Translations under genes and position numbers: made by a program | Notes under the pieces: model-generated | What the model saw: the letters and a program-made list of their open reading frames with translations, nothing else | Databases searched by the model: none | What the model was told of the DNA's origin: nothing | Shown here: one piece after another, positions 33,654 through 42,951 of the stretch | How positions within the stretch are numbered: the stretch's first letter is position 1 | Layout: each line of letters opens with the position of its first letter | Assembly (NCBI RefSeq): GCF_024494565.1 | Contig: NZ_JANHDN010000005.1 | Location: 186,001 to 250,000 of the forward strand | From: Halorubrum rutilum | Lineage (GTDB): Archaea > Halobacteriota > Halobacteria > Halobacteriales > Haloferacaceae | DNA: 64,000 nucleotides | Reading direction: 5' to 3'

Positions 33654-34916
33654 ATGAGCGACGACGACCGCGGGGAGCGGCGGCTGCTCGGCGCCGTCGT
33701 GCTCGCGGTGCTGATCTCGCAGGTCCTCCTCTACCCCGGCGTCCCGGACCTCGTGGTCGCGCTCGGCGCGCCGGCCGGCATCGACGCCGGCATGTGGTTC
33801 CTCGTCGCGGAGTTCGGCGCGTTCGTCTCCTTCGCGGTCGCCTGGGGCGCCGCCAGCGACGCGCTCGGTCGACGGGTCCCGCTCATCGTCGCCGGCGCGC
33901 TCGGCGGCGCCGCCTCCTACGTCGCGCTCGCGGCGGTGCCGGAGCTCGGCCTCGGCTTCCGGGCGGCGCTCGCCGTCCGGGCGGTCGGCGGCGCGCTCAC
34001 GATCGGGGCGTTCTCGCTCGCGATCACGTCTCTGATGGACCTCGGCGGCGGGAACGGGCGCAACATGGGCGCCGCCGGCACGGCCATCGGGCTGGGCGCG
34101 GCGGTCGGCTCCGTGGTCGGCGGCGCGCTCGCCGACCTCGACCCGTTCTACCCGGTGTACGCCGGCGCCGCGGTGCTCGCGGGCGCGGGCCTGCTCGCGG
34201 CGACCGTCGACGACCGGGCCGCGGGGCGCGGGCTCCCGAACGGAGCCGGCCCTGCGGGGACGGGAGGCGACGCCGGCTTCCGGGACGTGCTCTCGCGGGC
34301 GCGGACGACGCGCGGACTCCTCGTCCCGCTGGCGTTCGGCTTCGTCGACCGGCTCACGGCCGGCTTCTTCGCCTTAGTCGGGGTGTACTACTTCCAGGAC
34401 TCGGCGACGTTCGGGCTCTCGGCCGCCGGCGCGGGGGCGACGCTCGCGCTCTTCTTCGTCCCGTTCGCGCTGCTCCAGTCGCCGTTCGGGTCGCTGTCGG
34501 ACCGGGTCGGGCGCTTCCTCCCCGTCGTGGTCGGCTCGGTCGCGTACGGGGTCGTCACGGTCGGCGTCGGCGTCGCGCCGATATACCCGCTCGCGGCCGG
34601 GCTGATGGTCCTCGTCGGAGTCTGCGGCGCGCTGATGGCGCCGGCGACGATGGCGCTCGTCACCGACCTCGTCGAGCCCGAGGCCCGCGGCGCGGCGATG
34701 GGACTGTTCAACGTGTTCGGCTCGCTCGGCTTCCTCGCCGGCTTCCTCGTCGGCGGGAGCGCCACCGAGGCGTTCGGCTACGCGCCGGCGTTCCTCGCGG
34801 TCGGCGGGTTAGAGCTCGCGATCGCGCTGGCGCTGTTCCCGGCCGTCCGGGCGATCGCGCCGGGCGACGGCCTCCTCGGGCTCCGCGGCGGCGCCGAGCG
34901 GTCGACGTCGGAGTAG
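33654..34916 (+). CDS. MFS transporter
   Basis: A 420-aa protein with twelve hydrophobic segments. The loop 2-3 motif of major facilitator proteins is visible as GAASDALGRRVPLIV near residue 62, and a second copy, GSLSDRVGRFLPVVVG, near 280 in the C-terminal half. A linker with GAGPAGTGGDAG separates the two six-helix bundles. The substrate is unknown; export of a small molecule is typical of this group. TTTTG about 30 bases upstream of the ATG fits a leaderless start. Confidence 0.88.
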   Translation: MSDDDRGERRLLGAVVLAVLISQVLLYPGVPDLVVALGAPAGIDAGMWFLVAEFGAFVSFAVAWGAASDALGRRVPLIVAGALGGAASYVALAAVPELGLGFRAALAVRAVGGALTIGAFSLAITSLMDLGGGNGRNMGAAGTAIGLGAAVGSVVGGALADLDPFYPVYAGAAVLAGAGLLAATVDDRAAGRGLPNGAGPAGTGGDAGFRDVLSRARTTRGLLVPLAFGFVDRLTAGFFALVGVYYFQDSATFGLSAAGAGATLALFFVPFALLQSPFGSLSDRVGRFLPVVVGSVAYGVVTVGVGVAPIYPLAAGLMVLVGVCGALMAPATMALVTDLVEPEARGAAMGLFNVFGSLGFLAGFLVGGSATEAFGYAPAFLAVGGLELAIALALFPAVRAIAPGDGLLGLRGGAERSTSE

Positions 34917-34994
34917 CGGTCGCCGCCGATCGAGGTGGACGGCCGCCCGATTCGAGCCTTTTTAAGCCATGCGCCCCCTCCGTTCCGGCAACCG

Positions 34995-35768
34995 ATGGAC
35001 CTCCTCGTCGTGGGCGCGGGCGAGATCGGCCGGTGGGTCGCCGACACCGTGTCGGCCGACGAATCGCCGGTGGACGCCGCGGTCGCGTTCGCCGACCGCG
35101 ACCCGGACGTGGCCGACGACGCCGCCGCGTCGCGCGGGGCGACGACGGTCCCGGCCGACGGCGACACGACCCACGACGCGGTGTGTCTCGCGGTGCCGAT
35201 GTCGGCGGTCCCCGCGGCGGTCGAGGCGTACGCGTCCCGCGCGGAGCGGGCGATCCTCGACGTCTCCGGCGAGATGACCGACGCGGTCGCGGCGATGCGC
35301 GAGCACGCGCCGGGGCTCCAGCGCGCGAGCTACCACCCCCTGTTCGCGCCGCCGCGCGTCCCCGGCAACGTCGCCTGCGTCGTCGACGAGGGCGGACCGG
35401 TCGTCGCGGGCGTCACGGGGGCGATCGAGGCCGGCGGCAACGAGGTGTTCGAGACGACGCCGGCCGAGCACGACCGGGCCATGGAAACGGTCCAGGCCGG
35501 CGCGCACGCGGCCGTCCTCGCGTGGCGGCTCGCGGGCGACGACGTGCGCGAGGAGTTCCACACCCCGGTCTCGGCCGCGCTGGACGAGGTCGCGGACACG
35601 GTCACCGAGGGCGCGCCCGAGGTGTACGCCGAGATCCAGCGCGCCTTCGACGGCGCGGACGACGTCGCCGACGCGGCCCGCGCGATCGCCGACGCCGATC
35701 CGGACGAGTTCGCCGACCTGTACGAGGCGGCCCGCGGCGACCGCGAGGGCCGGGAGCGACACGAGTGA
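34995..35768 (+). CDS. Prephenate dehydrogenase family protein
   Basis: A 257-aa dehydrogenase with an N-terminal Rossmann fold (LLVVGAGEIGRWVAD, residues 3-17), AVCLAVPMSAVPA near 58-70, DVSGEMTD and the conserved YHPLFAPPRVPGN near 112-124, with a C-terminal all-helical dimerisation half. This matches archaeal TyrA, which converts prephenate to 4-hydroxyphenylpyruvate for tyrosine synthesis. I used the ATG at 34995 (MDLLVVGAGE). The Rsm22-like gene follows 46 bases later. Confidence 0.85.
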   Translation: MDLLVVGAGEIGRWVADTVSADESPVDAAVAFADRDPDVADDAAASRGATTVPADGDTTHDAVCLAVPMSAVPAAVEAYASRAERAILDVSGEMTDAVAAMREHAPGLQRASYHPLFAPPRVPGNVACVVDEGGPVVAGVTGAIEAGGNEVFETTPAEHDRAMETVQAGAHAAVLAWRLAGDDVREEFHTPVSAALDEVADTVTEGAPEVYAEIQRAFDGADDVADAARAIADADPDEFADLYEAARGDREGRERHE

Positions 35769-35814
35769 GCCCGACGACGACCACGAGCGACCGACCGACG
35801 CCCACAGTGATCCC

Positions 35815-37257
35815 ATGATAGACAGAGAGGCGGTCCGGAACAACGCCAACTACCTGCGCAACGTCAGGCCGATCGACCCCGAAGAGATCGCGGAGTACGT
35901 CGAGGGGACGCCGCACCCGGCGGTCGTCCGCGAGACGCTCCGCGAGGAGGCGTTCGACCTCCGGCTGCGCGAGCGCGACGACGGGAGCTTCGAACCGGTC
36001 CCCGAGGGGCCGATCCCCGATCCCGGCTGGGCGCCGACGGCGTTCCCCGAGGAGTACGCGTTCGCGCTCGAAGACCTCCTCGTCGAGGAGTTCGGCGCGA
36101 ACTGGCACCGCGGCGAGTCGGGCGCGGAGCTGCGCGAGGCGGTCCGGCGGCTGAAGAGCGACTACCTCCGCGGGAACGACGTCGAGTACGACCGAACCGC
36201 GGCGCTCGGCTACGGCGTCTACCACCTCCCCGCCTACTACGCGACGGTCGGGTACGTCCTCGACGACCTCGTCGAGAACGGGCTGCTCGACCGGACGCTC
36301 CGCGTCCTCGACGTGGGCGCCGGCGTCGGCGGCCCCGCGCTCGGCCTCCACGACTACCTCCCCGACGACGCGGTCGTCGACTACCACGCCGTCGAGCCGA
36401 GCGCCGCGGCCGACGTGCTCGACCGGCTGCTCGACGAGACCGGCCGCAACTTCCGGACGACGGTCCACGGGGCGACCGCGGAGTCGTTCCTCGGGACCGG
36501 CGGCAACGAAGCCGAGTCCGCGTCCGACGACCCCTTCGACCTCGTCGTCTTCGGGAACGTCCTCTCGGAGCTCGCGGACCCGGTCGCGGTCGTCGAGGCC
36601 GCGCTCGACCGCCTCGCCGACGACGGGAGCGTCGTCGCCTTCGCGCCCGCCGACCGCGACACCGCGATGGGGCTCCGCGAGGTCGAGCGCGCGGTCGTGA
36701 CCCCGACGAGCGACGTCGAGACGTACGCGCCCACGCTCCGGCTCTGGCCGGACGCGACGCCCTGGGACGGCGGCTGGTCGTTCGACGTCGCAGACGACCT
36801 CGACGTCCCCCCCTTCCAGCGGCGCCTCGACGAGGCGGCCGAGCGCGGCGCGACCGACGAGCCGGGCGAGTTCGTCAACGTCGACGTGCAGTTCGCGTAC
36901 GCGATCCTCCGCCCGGACGGGAAACGGCGCGTCGACGTCCGGGCGAGCGACGACCGCTGCGCGCGGATGGCGGACTCGGAGGCGCACGTCACCGACCGCG
37001 TGAACCTGCTCGCGGTGAAGCTCAGCCACGACCTCAGCGCGGGCGACAACGCCCTCTACCGCGTCGGCGACGGCTCGCAGACGGTCGACCACTACCTCGT
37101 CTGCACGCGAGAGACCGCGCTCAACGAGGACCTCCGGCGGGCCGACTACGGCGCGGTCGTCTTCGTCGAGAACGGCCTGGTGCTCTGGAACGACGACGAG
37201 GGCGCGTACAACGTCGTCGTCGACGACGAGACGGTCGTCGACCTCGTCGCGCCCTGA
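35815..37257 (+). CDS. Rsm22-like methyltransferase
   Basis: A 480-aa protein of the small-ribosomal-subunit Rsm22 family. An N-terminal helical part (about 1-125) is followed by a Rossmann SAM-binding domain with RVLDVGAGVGGPALGL near residue 163, HAVEPS near 190 and VVFGNVLSELADP near 243. Family members are linked to mitochondrial and bacterial small-subunit assembly, and often carry a Cys cluster; here the usual four-Cys cluster is not seen. A target RNA or protein cannot be named. Confidence 0.78.
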   Translation: MIDREAVRNNANYLRNVRPIDPEEIAEYVEGTPHPAVVRETLREEAFDLRLRERDDGSFEPVPEGPIPDPGWAPTAFPEEYAFALEDLLVEEFGANWHRGESGAELREAVRRLKSDYLRGNDVEYDRTAALGYGVYHLPAYYATVGYVLDDLVENGLLDRTLRVLDVGAGVGGPALGLHDYLPDDAVVDYHAVEPSAAADVLDRLLDETGRNFRTTVHGATAESFLGTGGNEAESASDDPFDLVVFGNVLSELADPVAVVEAALDRLADDGSVVAFAPADRDTAMGLREVERAVVTPTSDVETYAPTLRLWPDATPWDGGWSFDVADDLDVPPFQRRLDEAAERGATDEPGEFVNVDVQFAYAILRPDGKRRVDVRASDDRCARMADSEAHVTDRVNLLAVKLSHDLSAGDNALYRVGDGSQTVDHYLVCTRETALNEDLRRADYGAVVFVENGLVLWNDDEGAYNVVVDDETVVDLVAP

Positions 37258-37290
37258 GTCGAGCCGGAGCCCCGCGGCGACCGCGCGCCC

Positions 37291-38064
37291 TCACTCCGCG
37301 CCGACCGGCTCGATCAGCTCCGGCGCGTCGACGCCGGGGGAGTTCACCCGCGTCGACACCGGATGCGCGGTCAGCTCGTCGGCCGGGTAGGGGTCCAGCA
37401 GCGCTGCGGCCTCGTCGGGGTCGCCGCGGAGCCACGTCCCCTCCTCGTCCGGGTCCAGGATCACCGCCATTCGGTGATGGAGGTCGGCGACGAGCTCGTT
37501 CGGCTCGGTCGTCAGTACCGCGAACGTCTCCACGGGCCCATCGGCCTCGTCCTCGCCCCCCTCGGCCGATCCCCCGCCGAACGCGCCGAGCCCCGTCTGC
37601 GTCGTCTCGGGCTCCGGCGGCTCCCACCGCTCGTAGAGCCCCGCCATCGCGAACGGGCGGTCGTCCTCGAAGGCGACGCGATAGGGGGTCTTCCCGGATC
37701 CCCCGCCATCGCCCCGTCCGCCGGCCCCGCTCCGCCCGTCGGCTCCGCTCGGCCCGCCGCCCTCGACCCACTCGTAGAAGCCGTCGGCGGGAACGAGACA
37801 CCGCCGGCGCTCGAAGGCGTCGGCGAAGCTCCGCTTCTCGCGGACCGTCTCGGCGCGGGCGTTGATGAGGTCGAACGGTTCGTCCGCCCACGAGGGGGTG
37901 AGCCCCCACTCCATCCGGGTCGCGCGGTCGGGCGACTCGTCGGCGATCACCGGGAGCTCCTGTCCGGGCGCGCAGTTGTAGCTGGGCTCGAACTCGCCGA
38001 AGTCGGCGCCGAACCGGGTCTCGAGGTCGGCGGCGGGGGTGAAGAGGGTGTAGCGGCCGCACAT
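37291..38064 (-). CDS. SOS response-associated peptidase (HMCES/YedK family)
   Basis: A 257-aa SRAP protein that forms a covalent link to abasic sites in single-stranded DNA. The catalytic Cys2 is in MCGRYTLF, the ssDNA-binding FDLINARAET lies near residue 65, GFYEW near 96 has the active Glu, and the His is in HHRMAVIL near 205. An insertion of about 70 Gly/Glu-rich residues (about 98-175) breaks the core, unlike the compact bacterial YedK. It is divergent from the RNase H-like gene, with which it shares a short upstream region. Confidence 0.88.
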   Translation of the reverse strand: MCGRYTLFTPAADLETRFGADFGEFEPSYNCAPGQELPVIADESPDRATRMEWGLTPSWADEPFDLINARAETVREKRSFADAFERRRCLVPADGFYEWVEGGGPSGADGRSGAGGRGDGGGSGKTPYRVAFEDDRPFAMAGLYERWEPPEPETTQTGLGAFGGGSAEGGEDEADGPVETFAVLTTEPNELVADLHHRMAVILDPDEEGTWLRGDPDEAAALLDPYPADELTAHPVSTRVNSPGVDAPELIEPVGAE

Positions 38065-38150
38065 GCGTGTCCCCGGGTTCGGTCCGCGGCGGCATAAATC
38101 GCGTCGCCGCCTCCCGTCGGGTTTTTGCCCGCGCGCCGCCGCGGTCGGGT

Positions 38151-38918
38151 ATGCGCATCGAGAACAGCTTCATCCCGGTCGAGGGGGTCGGCGAGACGAC
38201 CGAGCGCCGGCTGTGGCGCGAGGGCGTCACCACGTGGGAGGAGTTCGACCCCGCCGTCGACGTCGCCGGCGTCGGCTCGACCACCGCCGACCGGATCGAG
38301 TCGTTCATCGCCGAGGCGCTGACGCGCCTCGACGACGGCGACGCGGCCTACTTCGACCGCGCGTTCCCGAGCGGGGAGCGCTGGCGGCTCTACGAGAACT
38401 TCCGCGAGGAGACCTGCTTCTTCGACATCGAGACGACCGGCCTGGACGAGCACCGCAATCGGGTGACGACGGTGAGCTTCCACCGAGACGGCGAGACGAC
38501 GACGCTCGTCGCCGGCGACGACCTCACCGCCGACCGCCTGCGCGAGCGGTTCGCGGACGCGAGCCTGCTCGCGACGTTCAACGGCGCGCGGTTCGACGTC
38601 CCCTTCCTGGAGACCTCCTTCGGGATCGACGTCGACACGCCCCACCTCGACCTGATGTACCCCTGCAAGCGGATCGGGCTCTCCGGGGGGCTGAAACCCA
38701 TCGAGGAGGAGATCGGGATCGACCGCGACCGCCCGGACCTGTCGGGCCGCGACGCCGTCCGGCTCTGGCGCGAGTACGAGCGCGGCGACGACGACGCGCT
38801 CGACACCCTCGTCTCGTATAACCGCGAGGACACCGAGAACCTCCGGACGCTCGCCGACGCCGTCTGCGAGCGGCTCCACGAGGACGTGTTCGTCGGCCCG
38901 ACCGCCGAGTCGGAGTAG
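38151..38918 (+). CDS. RNase H-fold exonuclease (YprB-like)
   Basis: A 255-aa protein. The N-terminal 60 residues contain two helix-hairpin-helix-like turns (EGVGETTERRLW and AGVGSTTADRIES). The rest is a DEDD exonuclease-like domain with FFDIETTGLD (ExoI, near residue 93), LATFNGARFDVPFL (ExoII, near 142) and YNREDTENL (ExoIII, near 224), matching ribonuclease_H_2/YprB proteins. The start (MRIENSF) is 29 bases after a GTTTTTGCC box. It probably trims DNA or RNA in repair; the substrate is unknown. Confidence 0.86.
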   Translation: MRIENSFIPVEGVGETTERRLWREGVTTWEEFDPAVDVAGVGSTTADRIESFIAEALTRLDDGDAAYFDRAFPSGERWRLYENFREETCFFDIETTGLDEHRNRVTTVSFHRDGETTTLVAGDDLTADRLRERFADASLLATFNGARFDVPFLETSFGIDVDTPHLDLMYPCKRIGLSGGLKPIEEEIGIDRDRPDLSGRDAVRLWREYERGDDDALDTLVSYNREDTENLRTLADAVCERLHEDVFVGPTAESE

Positions 38919-38944
38919 GACCGCGACCGACGACACCGCGTCGG

Positions 38945-40183
38945 CTACGTCGCTCCCGGGTCGGGGTCGGCCGAGGTCTCGACCGCCTCGGACTCCGGAG
39001 CGCTCCCGTCGGAAGTCGACTCGTCGGTCGCCGAGTCGTCGTCGGTCGCCGATCCGTCGTCACCCTCCGGCTCGTCGTCGCTCTCGGTCTCCCCGCCGGC
39101 GACGGCTTCCGCGTCTGCGATCGGCTGGCCCTCTGACGGTACTTCGCCGGTCTCCGATTCGCCTTCCGTCGATTCTGCGTCGTCTTCGGCGCCCTCTTCG
39201 GCTTCGGCGCTCTCGCTGGCTTCAACGCTCTCGTCGTCGCCCTGGGCGCTTCCGGCCTCCTGGTCGTCCGTCTCGCCGTCGTCAGTTTCACCGTCATCGG
39301 CCGTCTCCTCGTCGGCCGCCTCGCCGCCCTCGTCCGGCTCGTCTCGCGCCTCCTGCACCAGCTTCATCTCGCCGCGAGCGCGGAGCGAGCCGTCGATCTC
39401 GGCGCCGTCGTGGACGACGAGGTCGCCGGCGGAGACGTCGCCGAGCACCCGCGCGCCCGCCTCGATCGTGACCGTCCCGCCGCGGGTGGTGACGTCGCCG
39501 TGGATGACCGTCTCCGCGCCGACCGCGATCTCCCCGCGGGCGCGGAGCGAGCCGAACACCTCGTTGCGCTCGCCGACGCGGACCGACTCGGCGCGGAGGT
39601 TCCCGTGGAGCCGGCAGTCGTCGCCGACCGTCGCGGGCGTCGAGACGCGCCACGCGTCGTCGGAGATCTCGGCGCCGCGCGGGACCAACAGGGGGTCGCG
39701 CACGTCGTCGCCGTCGGCGAGCGCCTCCGCGAGCTCGTCGGCCGCGTCGGTCTCGCCGACGCGCAGGAGCTGCGAGAGGACGATGAAGTAGAAGACGATG
39801 GTGGGGACGGGGTTCCGGATGACGATCCAGCCGTTCGCCTCGAACCCCTCCTCGATCGACACGTCGTCGCCGATGTCGAGGTCGCCGGAGACCATCAGCC
39901 GGCCGGTGACGGTCACGCGCTCGCCGAGGTAGGCGTCCTCGCCGACGAGCACGTTGCCGTCGACGGTACACCACGTGTCGAGCCGGCAGTCGCCCTCGGC
40001 CTCGATGTCGTTCCCGACGCGCACGCGTTCCCCGATGGCGACGTTGCGCCCGCGGAGCCCGAACTCCACCGTCGACTGGCCGCCGACGAGCACGTCGCCG
40101 TCGACGACGAGGTCGTGCTCCTCGACGGTCGTCCCGTCCGGGACCGCGAGCTCCTCTATCGGACCGTCTCCTCGCAGCGACAC
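38945..40183 (-). CDS. Bactofilin-like polymer-forming protein with acidic tail
   Basis: A 412-aa protein. Residues 1-290 form a beta-helical bactofilin-like region with repeating V-x-G/D turns (VVDGDVLVGGQS, VDGNVLVGEDAYLGERVTV, VHDGAEIDGSLRARGEM). A hydrophobic insertion near 123-142 (IVFYFIVLSQLL) interrupts it and may touch the membrane. The last 120 residues are an Asp/Glu/Ser/Thr-rich tail. Known bactofilins polymerise without nucleotide; here the role is unknown. Confidence 0.75.
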   Translation of the reverse strand: MSLRGDGPIEELAVPDGTTVEEHDLVVDGDVLVGGQSTVEFGLRGRNVAIGERVRVGNDIEAEGDCRLDTWCTVDGNVLVGEDAYLGERVTVTGRLMVSGDLDIGDDVSIEEGFEANGWIVIRNPVPTIVFYFIVLSQLLRVGETDAADELAEALADGDDVRDPLLVPRGAEISDDAWRVSTPATVGDDCRLHGNLRAESVRVGERNEVFGSLRARGEIAVGAETVIHGDVTTRGGTVTIEAGARVLGDVSAGDLVVHDGAEIDGSLRARGEMKLVQEARDEPDEGGEAADEETADDGETDDGETDDQEAGSAQGDDESVEASESAEAEEGAEDDAESTEGESETGEVPSEGQPIADAEAVAGGETESDDEPEGDDGSATDDDSATDESTSDGSAPESEAVETSADPDPGAT

Positions 40184-40322
40184 ACCGGGAGCACTCCCTC
40201 CGCGATTATAAACCGTGTGGGGCGTCAGACGCCCGTCGGACGCCGACGCGGCCCGGGGTCGGGTCGCCGCGCTCCCGGGACCAGGTCACTACCCTTTTCA
40301 GTTCGGGGCCGGAGGCTCGGGT

Positions 40323-40508
40323 ATGGGATTCGGATCGTACGACGAGAGCGAGCAGAAGGACCAGGACGTGGACACCGACGACGACGGCGCCGTGAACGTC
40401 CACGAGCACGACCACGACGGCGACGTCTCCATCGAGGGCGGCGCCTCGACCGACGACCTGGTCGGTCGGCTCTCGGAGATGAAAGGCGACGGCGACGACG
40501 ACGAGTAG
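40323..40508 (+). CDS. DUF5786 family small acidic protein
   Basis: A 61-aa highly acidic protein beginning MGFGSYDESEQKDQ, the signature of haloarchaeal DUF5786, with a C-terminal helix SIEGGASTDDLVGRLSEMKG. The start is 29 bases after a CTTTTCAG box. The function is unknown. It is tandem with the DUF5800 gene. Confidence 0.78.
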   Translation: MGFGSYDESEQKDQDVDTDDDGAVNVHEHDHDGDVSIEGGASTDDLVGRLSEMKGDGDDDE

Positions 40509-40578
40509 GCCGTTCCGCCCGGATCGCCGTCCCGACCGTGTCACGCCCCTTTTATCCGATCGCCGCCTACGAGGCTCC

Positions 40579-40776
40579 ATGAGCACCGACCTGACGTTCA
40601 CCGACGACGGCGTCGACGTCGTCTACGAGGGGACCGAGTTCGAGCTGGAGAAGGACCTGATCGAGGAGGCGACCGGAAAGGGGTTCCGCGACGTCACCGA
40701 CCACGAGGTCCTCCGGATCGTCGCCGAGGAGCCCGAGCTGGACGGCGAGCCCGTGCGGATCGGCGACGTGCTATAG
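40579..40776 (+). CDS. DUF5800 family small protein
   Basis: A 65-aa acidic protein starting MSTDLTFTDDGVDVVYEG, with ELEKDLIEEATGK and HEVLRIVAEEPELDGE. It matches haloarchaeal DUF5800. CTTTTATCC sits 28 bases before the ATG. The function is unknown. Confidence 0.75.
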   Translation: MSTDLTFTDDGVDVVYEGTEFELEKDLIEEATGKGFRDVTDHEVLRIVAEEPELDGEPVRIGDVL

Positions 40777-40828
40777 GCCGACTCCCCGAAGCGGTACGAT
40801 TTTACGCGCCGACCGGATTCGCCGGGGT

Positions 40829-41140
40829 ATGGACTCCGGAGACGCGCTCGCGGCGCTCACGGGCTCGAAGCGCAGAGCCGCGCTCGTCGCGCTCCTGATC
40901 GCGGGAGCCGCCGTCGGCGGCGCGTTCGCGCTCGGGATACTCGGTGTGCCGAGCGTCGCGGCCGTGGACAACAGCTTCGGCGACGTCACGAACGAGACGA
41001 CCGAGGTCGAGACGGACCTGACCGTCGCGAACCCGAACCCGGTCGGCGTCGGCCTCGACGGCGTCATCGACGAGGGCTCCACGGACGATAACACCACAGA
41101 CGGGACCGACGACGGCGACGACGGAGTGCTTCCGCTGTAA
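40829..41140 (+). pseudogene. LEA14-like (type 2 LEA) gene with internal deletion
   Basis: A 103-aa frame. The first 75 residues match the start of haloarchaeal LEA14/WHy-domain proteins: a membrane anchor (about 15-37), then AAVDNSFGDVTNETTE and DLTVANPNPVGVGLDGV, which is where the first WHy domain should continue. Instead it jumps to an acidic low-complexity tail (DNTTDGTDDGDDG) like the C-terminus of the intact family, which is usually around 300-360 aa. It appears that the middle was deleted in frame. A promoter-like TTTTACG remains 28 bases upstream. A functional short product cannot be excluded. Confidence 0.55.
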
Positions 41141-41174
41141 CGGAGTTCCGAACGCGTCCGACCGGGCCGCACCC

Positions 41175-42269
41175 TCAGTCGGCGGCGTCTCGAACGCCCG
41201 ACTCACCGTCCGCCAGCGTCTCCGGGAGCTCCCCCTCGTACCCCTCCGGCACGTACGGACAGAGGGGATCGCTTTCGAGGGGGTCTCCCGTCGCCGCGAA
41301 CGCGCGCGAGCGACTGCCGCCGCAGACGTGCCGGAACTCGCAGGCGCCGCACTTCCCGGCGAACCCGTCCGGGTCCCGGAGCGACTCGAACAGCTCCGCG
41401 TTCCGGTAGATATCGACGACGGATCGGTCCCGAACGTTGCCCGCGGACTCCGGGAGGAACCCGGACGGGTACGTCTCGCCGGTGTGGCTGACGAAGGCGA
41501 AGCCCCGCCCGGCCGCGATGCCGCCCCGTCGGCGACTGCCGGTCTCGTCGCCGTCGCGCTGGAGCCCGACTCGCCGGTAGAACGGCGCTTCGGTGGTCTT
41601 GACGCCGAACTGCTCCGCCTCGGCGACGTCGTGGAGCCACTCCATTACGCTCTCAGCGCGTCGCGGCGAGACCGGGTCGAGGATCTGCCCACGACCGACG
41701 GGGACGAGGAAGAAGACGCTCCAGAGCACCGCCCCGAGCTCGCGCACCCGGTCGCGGATCGCCGGCAGCTCGTCGACGGTCTCCGCGCAGACGGTAGTGT
41801 TGACCTGTAGCGGGAGCCCCGCCTCGCGGGCCGCCCGCGCCGCGGTCAGCGTGTCCGCGAAGCTCTCCTCGCCGCGGAACCGGTCGTGGCTCTCGCGGGT
41901 CGCCCCGTCGAGGCTGAGCGCCATTCGCCGGATCCCCGCGTCGGCGAGGGCCTCGACGCGGTCCGGGGTCAGCGACCCCGTCCCGCTCGGCGTGATCGTC
42001 ATCCGGTGTCCGAGCTCGTCCCCGTACACCACCAGCTCGACGAGGTCGTCCCGGGCGAGCGGGTCGCCGCCGGAGAGGACGACCAACTGGCCGTCGCCGA
42101 ACGCCGCGGCGTCGTCGAGGAGCCGCTTCCCCTCCGCCGTCGTCAGCTCGTCGGGGTGGCGCTCCGGCCTCGCGTCGGCCCGACAGTGACGGCAGGCGAG
42201 GCCGCACGCCTGCGTCACCTCCCAGATCAGGACGAGCGGGCGCCGGTCCGTGTCGAGGTCGTCGAACAT
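41175..42269 (-). CDS. Radical SAM/SPASM domain protein
   Basis: A 364-aa enzyme. The radical SAM cluster motif is CGLACRHC (CX3CX2C, residues 22-29), followed by LSGGDPL near 66, SLDGATRESHD near 119 and a SPASM-like C-terminal region with CGACEFRHVCGG near 315 and later Cys near 345. It resembles the AhbC/AhbD/NirJ group and TIGR04053-like proteins that modify haem precursors or peptides. The exact substrate cannot be decided, and no haem gene or precursor peptide is adjacent. Confidence 0.83.
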   Translation of the reverse strand: MFDDLDTDRRPLVLIWEVTQACGLACRHCRADARPERHPDELTTAEGKRLLDDAAAFGDGQLVVLSGGDPLARDDLVELVVYGDELGHRMTITPSGTGSLTPDRVEALADAGIRRMALSLDGATRESHDRFRGEESFADTLTAARAAREAGLPLQVNTTVCAETVDELPAIRDRVRELGAVLWSVFFLVPVGRGQILDPVSPRRAESVMEWLHDVAEAEQFGVKTTEAPFYRRVGLQRDGDETGSRRRGGIAAGRGFAFVSHTGETYPSGFLPESAGNVRDRSVVDIYRNAELFESLRDPDGFAGKCGACEFRHVCGGSRSRAFAATGDPLESDPLCPYVPEGYEGELPETLADGESGVRDAAD

Positions 42270-42420
42270 GGGCTCTCATCGGGGTACGACTCGTACCGCC
42301 TTGGCCGACACCCCGAACGTGTTCAGGGAAGGTCACTCCCGCCGGACGCGAATCGAACCCGCCGCCGGTCCGCCGTCTCGGGGGACGGTCGCCCGCCAGA
42401 CGGCCTCGTTCGCCGGACTC

Positions 42421-42951
42421 CTATTCGACTGCGCTCCGAATCTCGCGGACGAGCCGCAGCACCGACCGCCACTGCTCGATCGATCCGGGGACCGCGTCGT
42501 CCGTCTCGCCGCCGCGCTCGGCGACGGCGGTCTGGACCTCTCGGGGGTCGCTGACCCGCCGGAACGCCAGGTCGGGACCGCCGGCGACCTCGATCGCGAC
42601 CGTCCCGTACCCGAACGCCGACCCGGTGATCGACTGGGTGTACGCGGTGTTCTGCACCTTTTCGAGGCCGACCCGCCTGACGGTCAGCCCGAGCACGCCG
42701 CGTCTGGCCCACAGGGCCCGGTCCGTGAGCAGATATCGGGTCCGTCGCACTCTGAGCGCCGCCCACGCGGCGATCCCGACCCCGAGAACGGCCCCCGCGA
42801 CGAGCCGCGGATCGACGGTCGCCGCGCCCGCGACCGCGAGCGCGACCACCGCGCCCCCGACGACGGTCTCGGGGAGCGCCGCCGAGAGCCGCGGTCGGCC
42901 TCGCCAGACGACGCGTTCGTCGTCGCGTCGGTACCACCAGTCGTCGCTCAT
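42421..42951 (-). CDS. bPH2-domain membrane protein, short
   Basis: A 176-aa protein with two membrane helices (about 26-45 and 48-66) followed by a bPH2 domain with KVQNTAYTQSITGSAFGYG, the same motif as in its upstream partner. A short C-terminal helix follows. It overlaps the end of the upstream gene by four bases (ATGA). Function unknown. Confidence 0.8.
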   Translation of the reverse strand: MSDDWWYRRDDERVVWRGRPRLSAALPETVVGGAVVALAVAGAATVDPRLVAGAVLGVGIAAWAALRVRRTRYLLTDRALWARRGVLGLTVRRVGLEKVQNTAYTQSITGSAFGYGTVAIEVAGGPDLAFRRVSDPREVQTAVAERGGETDDAVPGSIEQWRSVLRLVREIRSAVE

